Assembly (NCBI RefSeq): GCF_004134905.2
Contig: NZ_SDPQ02000001.1
Location: 558,001 to 622,000, forward strand
Direction: 5' to 3'
DNA: 64,000 nt
Source: Aeromicrobium ginsengisoli
GTDB taxonomy: Bacteria > Actinomycetota > Actinomycetes > Propionibacteriales > Nocardioidaceae
Position numbers and translations under genes: made by a program. Of this stretch, positions 8,950-17,407 are shown piece after piece; the first letter of the stretch is position 1; the number at the start of each line of letters is the position of its first letter. Below the pieces are notes generated by a model. That model saw nothing but the letters and a program-made list of their open reading frames with translations, did no database searches and was not told where the DNA came from.

Positions 8950-9311
8950 AGCAGCCGGTCCGCGTCGAAGCAGGTGCGCGTACCGGTGTGGCAGGCCGGA
9001 CCGGTCTGGTCGACCAGGACGAGCAGCGTGTCGCCGTCGCAGTCGAGCCGGACCTCGCGCACGGCCTGGGTGTTGCCGGAGGTCTCCCCCTTGACCCAGT
9101 AGGTCTGCCGGCTCCGGCTCCAGAACGTGCCGCGCCCGGTCGTCAACGTGCGGTGGAGCGCCTCGTCATCCATCCAGCCGACCATGAGCACGTCGCGGCT
9201 CTCGGCGTCCTGGATCACGGCAGTCACGAGGCCTTGGGCGTCGCGCTTGAGGCGCTCGGCGATGGCGGGGTCGAGGGAGCTCACGCCCACCAGTGTCTCA
9301 GGCCCGCTCAC
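8946..9311 (-). CDS. hisI: Phosphoribosyl-AMP cyclohydrolase
   Basis: HisI opens the adenine ring of PR-AMP in histidine synthesis and needs Zn and Mg. The 121-residue length is that of the monofunctional enzyme. Metal ligands are in place: Asp90, Cys91, Asp92 and Asp94 in RLDCDGD, and Cys107, His108 and Cys114 in ACHTGTRTC. The GTG at 9311 overlaps the stop of the upstream ABC gene as GTGA; a GTG eight codons later is possible. It is the last his gene of the minus-strand unit. Confidence 0.95.
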   Translation of the reverse strand: MSGPETLVGVSSLDPAIAERLKRDAQGLVTAVIQDAESRDVLMVGWMDDEALHRTLTTGRGTFWSRSRQTYWVKGETSGNTQAVREVRLDCDGDTLLVLVDQTGPACHTGTRTCFDADRLL

Positions 9312-11119
9312 ACGGGGTCGACGACCGGTTGGTGCGTCGCGAGCGATGCCTGGGCGACCCAGCTCGCGTGCAGCCGGGCGTAGACGCCGCCGAGCCTGAC
9401 CAGCTCGGCGTGGGTGCCGTCCTCGACGAGCCGGCCGGCATCGAACACCAGGACGCGGTCGGCGTTCTCGGCGGTCGACAACCGGTGCGCGATCGTCACG
9501 CTGGACCGGCCCTCCAGAAGCCGGTCGAGGGCGCGCGTCGCCCGGAGCTCCGTCTGGGGGTCGACCGCGCTGGTCGCCTCGTCGAGCACGATGAACTCCG
9601 GATCGGCGAGCGCCGATCGTACGAGGGCGACGAGCTGGCGCTCCCCCGCCGACAGCGACTCGCCGCGCTGGCCGACCTGCGAGTCGAGCCCGCGAGGCAG
9701 CGAGGCGTACCAGTCGGCCAGGCCCAGTCGGTCGAAGACCTCGAGGAGCTCGGTCTCGGCGGCGTCCTTCTTGCCGTAGAGCAGGTTGTCGCGCAGCGTC
9801 GCATCGAACAGGAAGCCCTCCTGCGGGACCATGAGGACGTGCCGGCGGAGGTCGTCGAACGACACCTGGCTGATGTCGGTGTCACCCAGCCGGACGACCC
9901 CGACGGTCGGGTCCATGAGCCGGGTGAGCAGCTTGGCGAACGTCGTCTTGCCCGATCCGGTCTCGCCCACGATCGCGACCCGCTGGCGCGGCGCGATCTC
10001 GACGTCGATGTCCTTGAGCACGTCGGGTCCGCCGGGGTAGGCGAACGTCACGCCTTCGAACCGTGCGCCGAGCACACCGCCGGGCAGCGTCGTGCCCGCC
10101 GCCCCCGGGTCGACGACGTCGGCGGGAGTGTCGAGCAGCTCGATCACGCGGCGCCACGAGGCGATCGCGTTCTGGGCATCGGTGAGCACCTGCGTGGCCA
10201 TCTGGACCGGACCGACGAACAGGCCGACGAGGAAGGCGAACGCGATCACGGTGCCCATCGACAGCTGCCCGGACAGCCCGATCGCCACGCCGAACGCGAT
10301 GACGGCGGCGTTGGCGAGGCCACCGGCAACGCCCGCGGAGGCGAACGTGACGGCGACGAGCTTCTGGGCCCGGACGTTGGCGTCGAGGTTGCGGCCGATG
10401 CCGGCGTCGACCCGCTCCTGCGTGCGGCGCTCGATCGCGTAAGCGCGGACGACCGACGCGCCGACGACTGGCTCCGCGATGACAGCGAGCATCTCGCCCA
10501 CCGTGCCGCGCACGATGTCGTAGGCCCGGCTGAGCCGCTCGGCGAAGTACTTGAGGCTGATCGCGAGGGGCAGGAAGCACACCCAGACGACGATCGTCAG
10601 CTGCCACGAGAACCACGCCATGATCGCCGTGGCCACGACGATCTGGCCGAGACTGACGACCATCATGATGCCGGTGAACTGCAGGAACTGTGAGACCTGG
10701 TCGATGTCGGACGTGACCCGCGAGACCAGGACGCCGCGGCGCTCGGCGTTCTGGGTCAGCATCGAGAGGTCGTGGACGTGACGGAACGCGTCGACGCGGA
10801 GCTGGGCCAGGCCGCGCTCGCTCGCGACGAACAGGCGTACGCGCATCCAGTAGGCCAGCAGGCCCGAGACGACGATGATGCCCAGCGCGGCGAACAGGTA
10901 GCCCGCGACGTCGCTCAGCTCGGTGCCGTTGCCCTTGCCGAGGCCCGAGTCGACGGTCTGCTTGATGACGATCGGGATGACGGAGCCGCCGATCGTGCTG
11001 AGGATCGCCAGCACAAGGGTGAGCCCGAGACCCTCCTTGATCGCCGGTGACAGGGCCAGGCCGCGGCGCAGGATCGCGATGCCGGTCAGGCGACCTTCTT
11101 CGGGAGCTTGGGCGCTCAT
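9308..11119 (-). CDS. ABC exporter half-transporter with consensus ATPase motifs (subunit 2 of pair)
   Basis: The 603-residue protein is a six-segment type IV exporter domain fused to an ATPase domain. Walker A is GETGSGKTT, the Q-loop VPQEGF, Walker B IVLDEATS with the catalytic Glu, and the H-switch TIAHRLS, all consensus. The signature is LSAGE rather than LSGGQ. The partner at 11282 shows the opposite pattern, so they look like an asymmetric heterodimer with one degenerate site. The ATG at 11119 overlaps the end of a mini-ORF repeat. The substrate is unknown; location inside the his operon does not prove a link to histidine. Confidence 0.9.
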   Translation of the reverse strand: MSAQAPEEGRLTGIAILRRGLALSPAIKEGLGLTLVLAILSTIGGSVIPIVIKQTVDSGLGKGNGTELSDVAGYLFAALGIIVVSGLLAYWMRVRLFVASERGLAQLRVDAFRHVHDLSMLTQNAERRGVLVSRVTSDIDQVSQFLQFTGIMMVVSLGQIVVATAIMAWFSWQLTIVVWVCFLPLAISLKYFAERLSRAYDIVRGTVGEMLAVIAEPVVGASVVRAYAIERRTQERVDAGIGRNLDANVRAQKLVAVTFASAGVAGGLANAAVIAFGVAIGLSGQLSMGTVIAFAFLVGLFVGPVQMATQVLTDAQNAIASWRRVIELLDTPADVVDPGAAGTTLPGGVLGARFEGVTFAYPGGPDVLKDIDVEIAPRQRVAIVGETGSGKTTFAKLLTRLMDPTVGVVRLGDTDISQVSFDDLRRHVLMVPQEGFLFDATLRDNLLYGKKDAAETELLEVFDRLGLADWYASLPRGLDSQVGQRGESLSAGERQLVALVRSALADPEFIVLDEATSAVDPQTELRATRALDRLLEGRSSVTIAHRLSTAENADRVLVFDAGRLVEDGTHAELVRLGGVYARLHASWVAQASLATHQPVVDPV

Positions 11120-11202
11120 GACTCTGCCCCCGTCAAGAGCCCACAATACGGAGGCAGCGTCATGACTGCTGCCTCATGATTCACTCGCTGGCGCTCGCTC
11201 AT
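11116..11202 (-). repeat. SERQR intercistronic mini-ORF element, second tandem copy
   Basis: This element reads as a 28-codon ORF beginning [14 protein letters not shown] and ending in GAES. Its ATG overlaps the stop of the preceding copy, and its TGA overlaps the ATG of the downstream ABC gene (ATGA at both ends). It contains a perfect inverted repeat GAGGCAGC/GCTGCCTC and supplies the GGGGG-type ribosome site for the next gene. It differs from the upstream copy by two bases in 83. Whether the peptide is made is unproven. Confidence 0.85.
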
Positions 11203-11285
11203 GACTCTGCCCCCGTCAAGAGCCCACGATACGGAGGCAGCGTCATGACTGCTGTCTCATGATTCACTCGCTGGCGCTCGCTCAT
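11199..11285 (-). repeat. SERQR intercistronic mini-ORF element, first tandem copy
   Basis: The unit has the same 83-bp period as the next copy and reads as a 28-codon ORF beginning [14 protein letters not shown]. Its ATG at 11285 overlaps the stop of the ABC gene ending at 11282, and its TGA overlaps the next copy's ATG. One base change breaks the GAGGCAGC/GCTGCCTC stem at one pair, and the other changes Cys to Arg at residue 20. The tandem arrangement suggests recent duplication within the junction. Confidence 0.85.
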
Positions 11286-13132
11286 GACTCCACCTCCCGA
11301 GCGTGGTCGTAGGCATTGACGAGGTTGCGGTAGTCGGCCGAGCGGGCGACGAGCTCGTCGTGGCTGCCCCGGTCGGCGATGACGCCGTCGTCGAGGAACA
11401 CGACCTCGTCGGCGAGGGCGATCGTGGCCTTGCGGTAGGCGACCACGAGCACGGTCGGGCCGTCGTCGTCGGCGGTGTGCGCGGCCAGGGCCTTGAGGAT
11501 GCGCTGCTCGACCTCGGGATCGACGGCGCTCGTGGCGTCGTCCATCACCAGCAGGCGCGGCCGGCGTACGAGAGCTCGGGCCAGCGAAAGGCGCTGCCTC
11601 TGCCCGCCGGACAGCGTCGTGCCGCGCTCGCCGAGCTCGGCGTCGAGGCCGGCCGGGAGGCGGGCGACGAACCCGTCGGCCTGGACCGTGCGCAGAGCGG
11701 CCCAGACGTCCTCGTCGGAGAAGTCGCCACCGAGGGTGACGTTCTCGCGCACGCTGTCGTCGAACAGGAACGTGGCCTGCGGGACCACCGCGATCGCCTT
11801 GGCGAGCTCGGCATGACTGAGCTCACGGATGTCGTGCCCGTCGACGCGGATCGCGCCGTGCTGCGGGTCGACGAGACGGGTCAACAGCGACGTCAAGGTG
11901 CTCTTGCCGCTGCCGGTCGCGCCGACGACGGCGATGACCTTGCCGGGCTCGACCTCGACGTCGATGCCGCGCAGGACGTCACGGTCGCCGTCGGCATAGC
12001 CGAACGTCAGGCCATCGATGTCGAGCGCCACCGGGCCTCCGCCGGGCAGCGTGCGTGAGCCGTAGGCCATCGAGCCCTCGGCGTCCAGCACCGACGACAC
12101 CCGCTCCCAGCCGACCACGCTGCGCGGCAGCTCGCCGAGGACCCAGCCGATCGCGCGTACGGGGAAGGCCACGACCGTGAAGAGATAGGCCACCTGGACG
12201 ACGTCGCCGGGGTCGGCGGCGCCACTGGCGACGCGCCCGACACCGAGCACGATCACCAGCAGGATGCCGAGGTTGGGCAGCGCCTCGAGCAACGGGTCGA
12301 ACATGCTGCGGATGCGGCCGACGGCGATGTTGGCGTCGCGCAGCTCGTGGGTGACCTTGGTGAACCGCTCGGTCTCGTCGGCCTCGCGGCCGAGCGACTT
12401 GACGACCAGCGCACCGTCGAACGACTCGTGGGCGACCGAGCTCACGTCGCCGCGCAGCGACTGGGCGTACGACACCTTGGGCGAGAGCCAGCGCTGGTAG
12501 AACACGTTGATCGCGAACAGCGCCGGGAAGACGATGAGCCCGACGATCGTCAACACCACGTCGGCGGCCAACATCGCGACGATCGCGGCGACCAACATCG
12601 CGATGACGCCCACGGCCATCGGCAGCGGCATGAAGACCGACCAGGTCGCCTCGACGTCGGCGTTGGCGTTGGACAGCAGCTGCCCCGTGGGATGGCGGTG
12701 GTGCCACGCCATCGGCAGGGAGAGGTACTTGCGGGTGACCCGGCGGCGGTAGTCCGCGATCAGCCGGTAGAACACGACGCCACCGATGAGCCGGCGCCCG
12801 ATGACGCCGAGCCCGCGCAGGATCGCGACAGCGAGGAACAACGCGATCGCGCCGGCCAGGGCACCCTTGGCGATCTCGCCACGGGCGAATGACGGACGGA
12901 TCACGTGGTCGGTGGCCCAGCCGAGCACCCAGGCGTCGGCGACCGTCATGGCGCCGTAGAGGACGCTGCCGATCACCGAGAGGGAGAACAGGAAGCGCTG
13001 CTCACGGATGCCCTGGCCGAGCAGCGCGAAGCCACGGCCGGTCACATGGGTGTGATCGGTCGTGCCGAGGTCACGCTCGTCCGCATCGGATGGTGCGGCC
13101 GAGGCGGGCTCGGCCGTCGTCCTATCGGACAC
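11282..13132 (-). CDS. ABC exporter half-transporter with degenerate catalytic residues (subunit 1 of pair)
   Basis: The 616-residue protein has a six-segment exporter domain and an ATPase domain. Walker [11 protein letters not shown]-loop VPQATF and signature LSGGQRQR are intact. However, Walker B reads LLVMDDATS, with Asp where the catalytic Glu should be, and the switch region reads VVAYRKAT, with Tyr in place of His. These changes are typical of the non-catalytic subunit of heterodimeric exporters, with the complementary defect (LSAGE) in the partner at 9308. The GTG at 13132 overlaps the hisF 3' end by 11 bases. Confidence 0.9.
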   Translation of the reverse strand: MSDRTTAEPASAAPSDADERDLGTTDHTHVTGRGFALLGQGIREQRFLFSLSVIGSVLYGAMTVADAWVLGWATDHVIRPSFARGEIAKGALAGAIALFLAVAILRGLGVIGRRLIGGVVFYRLIADYRRRVTRKYLSLPMAWHHRHPTGQLLSNANADVEATWSVFMPLPMAVGVIAMLVAAIVAMLAADVVLTIVGLIVFPALFAINVFYQRWLSPKVSYAQSLRGDVSSVAHESFDGALVVKSLGREADETERFTKVTHELRDANIAVGRIRSMFDPLLEALPNLGILLVIVLGVGRVASGAADPGDVVQVAYLFTVVAFPVRAIGWVLGELPRSVVGWERVSSVLDAEGSMAYGSRTLPGGGPVALDIDGLTFGYADGDRDVLRGIDVEVEPGKVIAVVGATGSGKSTLTSLLTRLVDPQHGAIRVDGHDIRELSHAELAKAIAVVPQATFLFDDSVRENVTLGGDFSDEDVWAALRTVQADGFVARLPAGLDAELGERGTTLSGGQRQRLSLARALVRRPRLLVMDDATSAVDPEVEQRILKALAAHTADDDGPTVLVVAYRKATIALADEVVFLDDGVIADRGSHDELVARSADYRNLVNAYDHAREVES

Positions 13133-13883
13133 TGTGTCCTGCTGCTCGCAACGTCTCTTTCACCTGTCCGATGGTCATGTCGCCGAAGTGGAACACACTC
13201 GCGGCGAGCACTGCGTCAGCGCCGGCATCGATGGCCGCTGGGAAGTGCTCGAGCCGGCCGGCGCCGCCACTCGCGATGAGTGGCACTTGTGTAACGCCAC
13301 GGACCGCCCGAATCATTTCCAGGTCGAAGCCGTCCTTGGTGCCATCGGCGTCCATCGAGTTGAGCAGGATCTCGCCGGCACCCAGGTCGGTGGCGGCGCG
13401 CGCCCACTCGACGGCGTCGAGGCCGGCCGAGGTGCGGCCGCCGTGCGTCGTCACCTCGAAGCCGCTCGGCTGCTCGCTGCTGCGCCGTGCGTCGACGCTC
13501 AGGACCAGGACCTGGTTGCCGAACCGGTGGGCGATCTCGGCGATGACCTCGGGCCGGGCGATCGCGGCGGTGTTGATGCCGACCTTGTCCGCGCCGGCGC
13601 GCAGCAAGCGGTCGACGTCCTCGGGCGTACGGACTCCGCCGCCGACCGTCAGCGGGATGAAGACCTGGTCGGCGGTGCGGCCGACGACGTCGAACGTCGT
13701 GTCGCGACTGTCCGACGACGCCGTGATGTCGAGGAACGTGAGCTCGTCGGCGCCTTCGGCGTCGTAGACCTTGGCCATCTCGACGGGATCGCCCGCATCG
13801 CGCAGGTTGACGAAGTTGACGCCCTTGACGACCCTGCCGTTGTCGACGTCCAGACATGGGATGACACGTACGGCGAGGCTCAC
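13122..13883 (-). CDS. hisF: Imidazole glycerol phosphate synthase, cyclase subunit
   Basis: HisF takes ammonia from HisH and converts PRFAR to IGP and AICAR. The 253-residue (beta/alpha)8 barrel is of normal length. [13 protein letters not shown] near the N-terminus carries the first catalytic Asp, LSVDARR near residue 130 the second, and [12 protein letters not shown] the phosphate site. It starts at a GTG with a TAGGCT -10 six bases upstream, so it appears to have its own leaderless promoter. It is separated from hisH and priA by plus-strand genes but continues into the ABC pair and hisI. Confidence 0.96.
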   Translation of the reverse strand: MSLAVRVIPCLDVDNGRVVKGVNFVNLRDAGDPVEMAKVYDAEGADELTFLDITASSDSRDTTFDVVGRTADQVFIPLTVGGGVRTPEDVDRLLRAGADKVGINTAAIARPEVIAEIAHRFGNQVLVLSVDARRSSEQPSGFEVTTHGGRTSAGLDAVEWARAATDLGAGEILLNSMDADGTKDGFDLEMIRAVRGVTQVPLIASGGAGRLEHFPAAIDAGADAVLAASVFHFGDMTIGQVKETLRAAGHSVR

Positions 13884-13889
13884 CGGATG

Positions 13890-13895
13890 AGCCTA
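13890..13895 (-). promoter_or_regulatory. Leaderless-type -10 element of hisF
   Basis: TAGGCT on the minus strand is separated by six bases (CATCCG) from the hisF GTG. The position would put the transcription start at the first base of the start codon, and it allows the downstream hisF-ABC-hisI unit to be expressed independently of hisDCBH. Confidence 0.55.
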
Positions 13896-13991
13896 TCCCT
13901 CGGCACGGACGTCTCATCCCTCGGGGAAATCCCGCGAACCGGCGACCGTAACCACTACGGTCGAGACAACCTGGCCTGTCGGAGGACCTCC

Positions 13992-14600
13992 ATGAAGCGC
14001 ATGCTCGGCACCGTCGCGGTGCTCATCCTGTTCACGTCCGCCTGCGGCAGCGAGCCATCGAACGGTGACACCGACTTCACGGTCGAGCAGACGACCCCCA
14101 CACCCACAGTCACGCAAGAGACGACCCCGCCGCCGGCCGGCGCCAGCGACCTGGTGGTCAGGCCGGGCGCCATCGGACCGGTGAAGGCCGGCATCACCAA
14201 GGACGAGGCGCTCGCCACGGGGCTCTTCGACGCCGACGTCGCCGGGGCCGAGGGCTGTACGTTCGCGCTGCAGTGGAAGAAGCAGTTCACGGGCGTCGAC
14301 GTGCTGACCCGCCAGGACGGCAGCGTCGCAGCGCTGGGTGTCACGGCGGGCGGGCCCGAGACCGAGGAAGGGATCGGTGTCGGCAGCACGCTTGCAGACG
14401 TCAAGGCGGCCTACCCCGAGCTCTCCCCGGTCAGCGAGGCCGGGTTCGACCAGGCCGGCGCGTTCCTCACCGTCGGGGACGACCACATCGGCTTCCTGTT
14501 CGGCGACGCGACCGTCTCGACGATCAAGGACTCCTCGAAGGTCTCGTTCATCGAGGTCACGAACGGCAAGCGTCCGGAACTCATGCGCAGCGGCTGCTGA
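13992..14600 (+). CDS. Predicted secreted lipoprotein of unknown function
   Basis: A GGAGG ribosome site precedes the ATG at 13992. The 202-residue product starts with a short positively charged signal (MKRMLGTVAVLILF) followed by TSACGSEPS, a plausible lipobox with lipidated Cys at residue 18. A Thr/Pro-rich linker (TTPTPTVTQETTPPP) leads to a compact domain from about residue 55 with two Cys (EGCTFALQW and the terminal SGC). Lgt and LspA in this window would process it. It is on the opposite strand inside the his region and converges with priA. I do not recognise the domain. Confidence 0.8.
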   Translation: MKRMLGTVAVLILFTSACGSEPSNGDTDFTVEQTTPTPTVTQETTPPPAGASDLVVRPGAIGPVKAGITKDEALATGLFDADVAGAEGCTFALQWKKQFTGVDVLTRQDGSVAALGVTAGGPETEEGIGVGSTLADVKAAYPELSPVSEAGFDQAGAFLTVGDDHIGFLFGDATVSTIKDSSKVSFIEVTNGKRPELMRSGC

Positions 14601-14608
14601 GCCTTGCC

Positions 14609-15334
14609 TCAGACCTCGGCGACAGCGGTGAGGGCCTCGGGCAGCGTGAATGCACCGGCGTAGAGGGCCTTGCCGACGATCGCACCCTCGACGCCGACGC
14701 CGGTCAGCGAGGCGATCGCGCGGAGGTCGTCGAGGCTCGACACGCCACCCGACGCGACCACGGGCTTGTCGGTGATCTCGCACACCTGACGCAGCAGGTC
14801 CAGGTTGGGCCCTGTCAACGTGCCGTCCTTGGTGACGTCGGTGAGGACATAGCGGGCACAGCCGTCACGCTCGAGCCGCTCCAGCACCTCGAACAGGTCG
14901 CCACCCTCCTGCGTCCAGCCGCGCGCTGCGAGCGTCGTGCCGCGCACGTCGAGGCCGACCGCGATCTGGTCGCCGTACTGGCTGACGACCTTGCGGCACC
15001 ACTCCGGGTTCTCGAGCGCGGCGGTGCCGAGGTTGACCCTCGTGCAACCGGTGGCGAGCGCAGCCTCGAGCGAGGCGTCGTCGCGAATGCCGCCGGACAG
15101 CTCGACCTTGACGTCGAGCCGGTCGACGACATCCGCGAGGAGCTCACGGTTGGAACCCTTGCCGAACGCGGCGTCGAGGTCGACCAGGTGGATCCACTCC
15201 GCCCCGTCGGTCTGCCACTGCAGGGCGGCGTCGAGCGGGGATCCGTATGTCGTCTCGCTGCCGAGCTCACCCTGGACGAGGCGCACGGCCTGTCCATCGG
15301 CGACGTCGACGGCGGGGAGGAGTTCGAGGGTCAC
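14609..15334 (-). CDS. priA: Phosphoribosyl isomerase A (HisA/TrpF bifunctional)
   Basis: The 241-residue (beta/alpha)8 barrel is the actinobacterial PriA type, which isomerises both ProFAR (histidine) and PRA (tryptophan). [13 protein letters not shown] has the catalytic Asp10 and Arg18, [14 protein letters not shown] has the Trp of the substrate loop, and [15 protein letters not shown] has the second catalytic Asp. No separate trpF is in the trp operon, which fits dual use. It starts at a GTG with TACGAT seven bases upstream. It is flanked on both sides by plus-strand genes, so it is probably a single-gene unit. Confidence 0.93.
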   Translation of the reverse strand: MTLELLPAVDVADGQAVRLVQGELGSETTYGSPLDAALQWQTDGAEWIHLVDLDAAFGKGSNRELLADVVDRLDVKVELSGGIRDDASLEAALATGCTRVNLGTAALENPEWCRKVVSQYGDQIAVGLDVRGTTLAARGWTQEGGDLFEVLERLERDGCARYVLTDVTKDGTLTGPNLDLLRQVCEITDKPVVASGGVSSLDDLRAIASLTGVGVEGAIVGKALYAGAFTLPEALTAVAEV

Positions 15335-15341
15335 GCAGGCG

Positions 15342-15371
15342 ATCGTATCTGTCGGCACCCGCCCCTACGGT
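15342..15371. promoter_or_regulatory. Divergent leaderless-type promoters for priA and the hydrolase
   Basis: On the minus strand TACGAT (15347-15342) is seven bases from the priA GTG. On the plus strand TACGGT (15366-15371) is seven bases from the hydrolase ATG at 15379. Both fit the TANNNT-N6/7-start pattern that recurs through the window. Confidence 0.55.
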
Positions 15372-15378
15372 GGTCGGT

Positions 15379-16083
15379 ATGAAGATCATCCTGGTTCCCG
15401 GATTCTGGCTCGGCGCGTGGTCCTGGGACCGCATCGCCCCCGCGCTCGAGGCCGCCGGGCACGACGTCGTCGCCCTCACGCTGCCCGGACTCGAGTCGGT
15501 CGACGCCGACCGCTCGGGCATCGGACTGGCGGACCATGTCGCCGCGATCGTCGCGGCCGTCGACGAGGCGGAGGAGCCCGTCGTGCTCGTCGGTCACAGC
15601 GGCGGCGGCGCCGCGGTCCACGGCGCGGTCGACCAACGCGCCGACAAGGTCGCGCGGGCGATCTATGTCGACAGCGGCCCCTTGCCGCACGGCGCAGCCA
15701 TCAACGCCGGGCTGCCGGACAACGGCAACGGCGAGGTGCCGCTGCCGCCGTGGGAGCTGTTCCGCGAGGACGGCGGGCGCGACCTCAACGACTTCACCGA
15801 GGCTCAGCTCGACGACTTCCGCGCCCGCGCGATCCCACTCCCGGTCGGCGTGGCACGGGACCCTCAAGTGCTGGCCGACGAAGCCAGGTTCGACGTGCCG
15901 ATCACCCTCATCAGCACGACCTTCACCCGCGACGAGATCGACCAGTACGTCGCCGCGGGTGAGGACTACTTCTCCGAGCTGCCCAAGATCAAGGACGTCA
16001 CGATCATCGAGCTGCCGACCGGCCACTGGCCGCAGTTCACCAAGCCCGAGCAGCTCGCCGAGGTCCTGCGTGACGCGGTCTGA
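15379..16083 (+). CDS. Alpha/beta hydrolase
   Basis: The 234-residue cytosolic protein has the alpha/beta hydrolase layout. The oxyanion loop is VPGFWLGAWSW (residues 6-16), the nucleophile elbow is VGHSGGGAA with Ser near residue 75, and the catalytic His is in PTGHWPQFTKPE near the C-terminus. It is short for the family and resembles MhpC/salicylate-esterase-like enzymes; the substrate cannot be read. It sits on the plus strand between hisH and priA, splitting the his genes, and has its own leaderless-type promoter. Confidence 0.85.
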   Translation: MKIILVPGFWLGAWSWDRIAPALEAAGHDVVALTLPGLESVDADRSGIGLADHVAAIVAAVDEAEEPVVLVGHSGGGAAVHGAVDQRADKVARAIYVDSGPLPHGAAINAGLPDNGNGEVPLPPWELFREDGGRDLNDFTEAQLDDFRARAIPLPVGVARDPQVLADEARFDVPITLISTTFTRDEIDQYVAAGEDYFSELPKIKDVTIIELPTGHWPQFTKPEQLAEVLRDAV

Positions 16084-16092
16084 CCGTCCAGG

Positions 16093-16728
16093 TCAGAGCG
16101 TCGCGAGCCAGTTCTTAAGCAGCTGGGAGCCGGCGTCGCCGGACTTCTCGGGGTGGAACTGCGTCGCCCACAGCGGCCCGTGCTCGGCGGCAGAGACGAA
16201 CCGGTCCCCTGCGTACTCGGTCCACGTCACGGCCGGTTCCGGCATCGCGGGAGGCTGGCTGAGCACCCAGTCGCGCACGCCGTAGGAGTGCACGAAGTAG
16301 AAGCGCTCGTCCTCGATGCCGGCAAACATGCGCGAACCCGTGCCGGACTCCACGGTGTTCCAGCCCATGTGCGGCACGATCGGCGCCTGGAGCCGCTCGA
16401 CGATGCCGGGCAGCTCGCCACACCCCTCCGTGCGTACGCCGTGCTCGATGCCTTCGCCGAACAGGATCTGCATGCCGACGCAGATGCCCAGCACCGGCCG
16501 GTTGGCGATCAGTCGGCGTTCGACGATGCGTACGCCGTCGACACCGACGAGCCCGCGCATGCAGGCCTCGAACGCACCGACTCCGGGCACGAGCAGTCCG
16601 TCGGCCTCGACCGCCGTGGTCGCGTCGCTGGTGAGGATCGCCTCGGCGCCGGCGCGCTCGACCGCGCGTACCGCCGATCGCAGGTTCCCAGAGCCGTAGT
16701 CCAGCACCGCAACGCGGGGCAGGGTCAC
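16093..16728 (-). CDS. hisH: Imidazole glycerol phosphate synthase, glutaminase subunit
   Basis: HisH releases ammonia from glutamine for HisF. The 211-residue class I amidotransferase has the nucleophile Cys83 in [11 protein letters not shown] and the His/Glu of the triad in [10 protein letters not shown] near residue 195. The oxyanion region [10 protein letters not shown] is present near residue 48. It starts at a GTG at 16728 that overlaps the TGA of a SERQR mini-ORF inserted after hisB. Its partner hisF lies 2.2 kb further down in a separate unit. Confidence 0.96.
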   Translation of the reverse strand: MTLPRVAVLDYGSGNLRSAVRAVERAGAEAILTSDATTAVEADGLLVPGVGAFEACMRGLVGVDGVRIVERRLIANRPVLGICVGMQILFGEGIEHGVRTEGCGELPGIVERLQAPIVPHMGWNTVESGTGSRMFAGIEDERFYFVHSYGVRDWVLSQPPAMPEPAVTWTEYAGDRFVSAAEHGPLWATQFHPEKSGDAGSQLLKNWLATL

Positions 16729-16811
16729 AGCGGCGCCTTCACGAAAAGGACACGAGCATACGAAGCCACCACTGTGATGTTCTGTGGGTGCCTTCGCTGG
16801 CGCTCAGTCAC
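16725..16811 (-). repeat. SERQR-type intercistronic mini-ORF element between hisB and hisH
   Basis: A 28-codon ORF starts at a GTG overlapping the hisB stop (GTGA) and ends in a TGA overlapping the hisH GTG (GTGA). It begins [15 protein letters not shown], sharing TERQR/SERQR and exact length with the other copies but little after that, so it is the most diverged member. GAAGG near its end can serve as the hisH ribosome site. Confidence 0.75.
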
Positions 16812-17407
16812 AGAGCACCCTTGGTGCTGGGGATGCCCGATTCGCGCGGGTCGATCGCGACCGCGTCACGCAGTGCACGGGCGACGGCCTTGAACTGCGC
16901 CTCGGCGATGTGGTGCGGGTCGCGGCCGTCCAGCAGACGTACGTGCATCGTGATCCCGGCGTGGTGCGCGATCGACTCGAAGACGTGCGCGGTCAGGGCG
17001 CCGGTGTACTGGCCGCCGATGATCGCGGTGATCTGCCGGTCGGGCTCGCCGGAGTGCACGAAGTAGGGCCGCCCGGAGACGTCCACGACGGCCTGGGCGA
17101 TCGACTCGTCGAGGGGCACGAGCGCGTCGCCATAGCGACGGATACCGACCTTGTCGCCGAGTGCCTCGCGGATCGCCTCACCGAGACAGATCGCGGTGTC
17201 CTCGACCGTGTGGTGCGCGTCGATGTGCAGGTCGCCCTCGGACTTGACCGTCAGGTCGATCAACGAGTGCCGCGAGAACGCGGTCAGCATGTGGTCGTAG
17301 AAGCCGACACCGGTCGAGATGTCGTTGATGCCGGACCCGTCGAGATCGATCTCGACGACGACATGCGACTCGGAGGTCTTCCGCTCGATGCGCGCTGTGC
17401 GGGTCAT
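16808..17407 (-). CDS. hisB: Imidazoleglycerol-phosphate dehydratase
   Basis: HisB removes water from IGP using two Mn ions. The ATG at 17407 overlaps the hisC stop (ATGA) and gives a monofunctional 199-residue enzyme. The two metal motifs are [10 protein letters not shown] (near residue 68) and [12 protein letters not shown] (near residue 168), with a third His pair in [21 protein letters not shown] is the conserved N-terminal part. Its stop is immediately followed by a SERQR mini-ORF element before hisH. Confidence 0.96.
   Translation of the reverse strand: MTRTARIERKTSESHVVVEIDLDGSGINDISTGVGFYDHMLTAFSRHSLIDLTVKSEGDLHIDAHHTVEDTAICLGEAIREALGDKVGIRRYGDALVPLDESIAQAVVDVSGRPYFVHSGEPDRQITAIIGGQYTGALTAHVFESIAHHAGITMHVRLLDGRDPHHIAEAQFKAVARALRDAVAIDPRESGIPSTKGAL

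Noticed and set aside
11117-11283. CRISPR-like array between the ABC genes
   Set aside because: The 83-bp units are contiguous with no spacers, and both are open reading frames coupled to the flanking genes. No cas gene is present.
11282-13132. ABC subunit as a decaying pseudogene because of the missing Glu and His
   Set aside because: The frame is full length, Walker A and signature are intact, and the partner has the complementary substitution, which is typical of working heterodimers.
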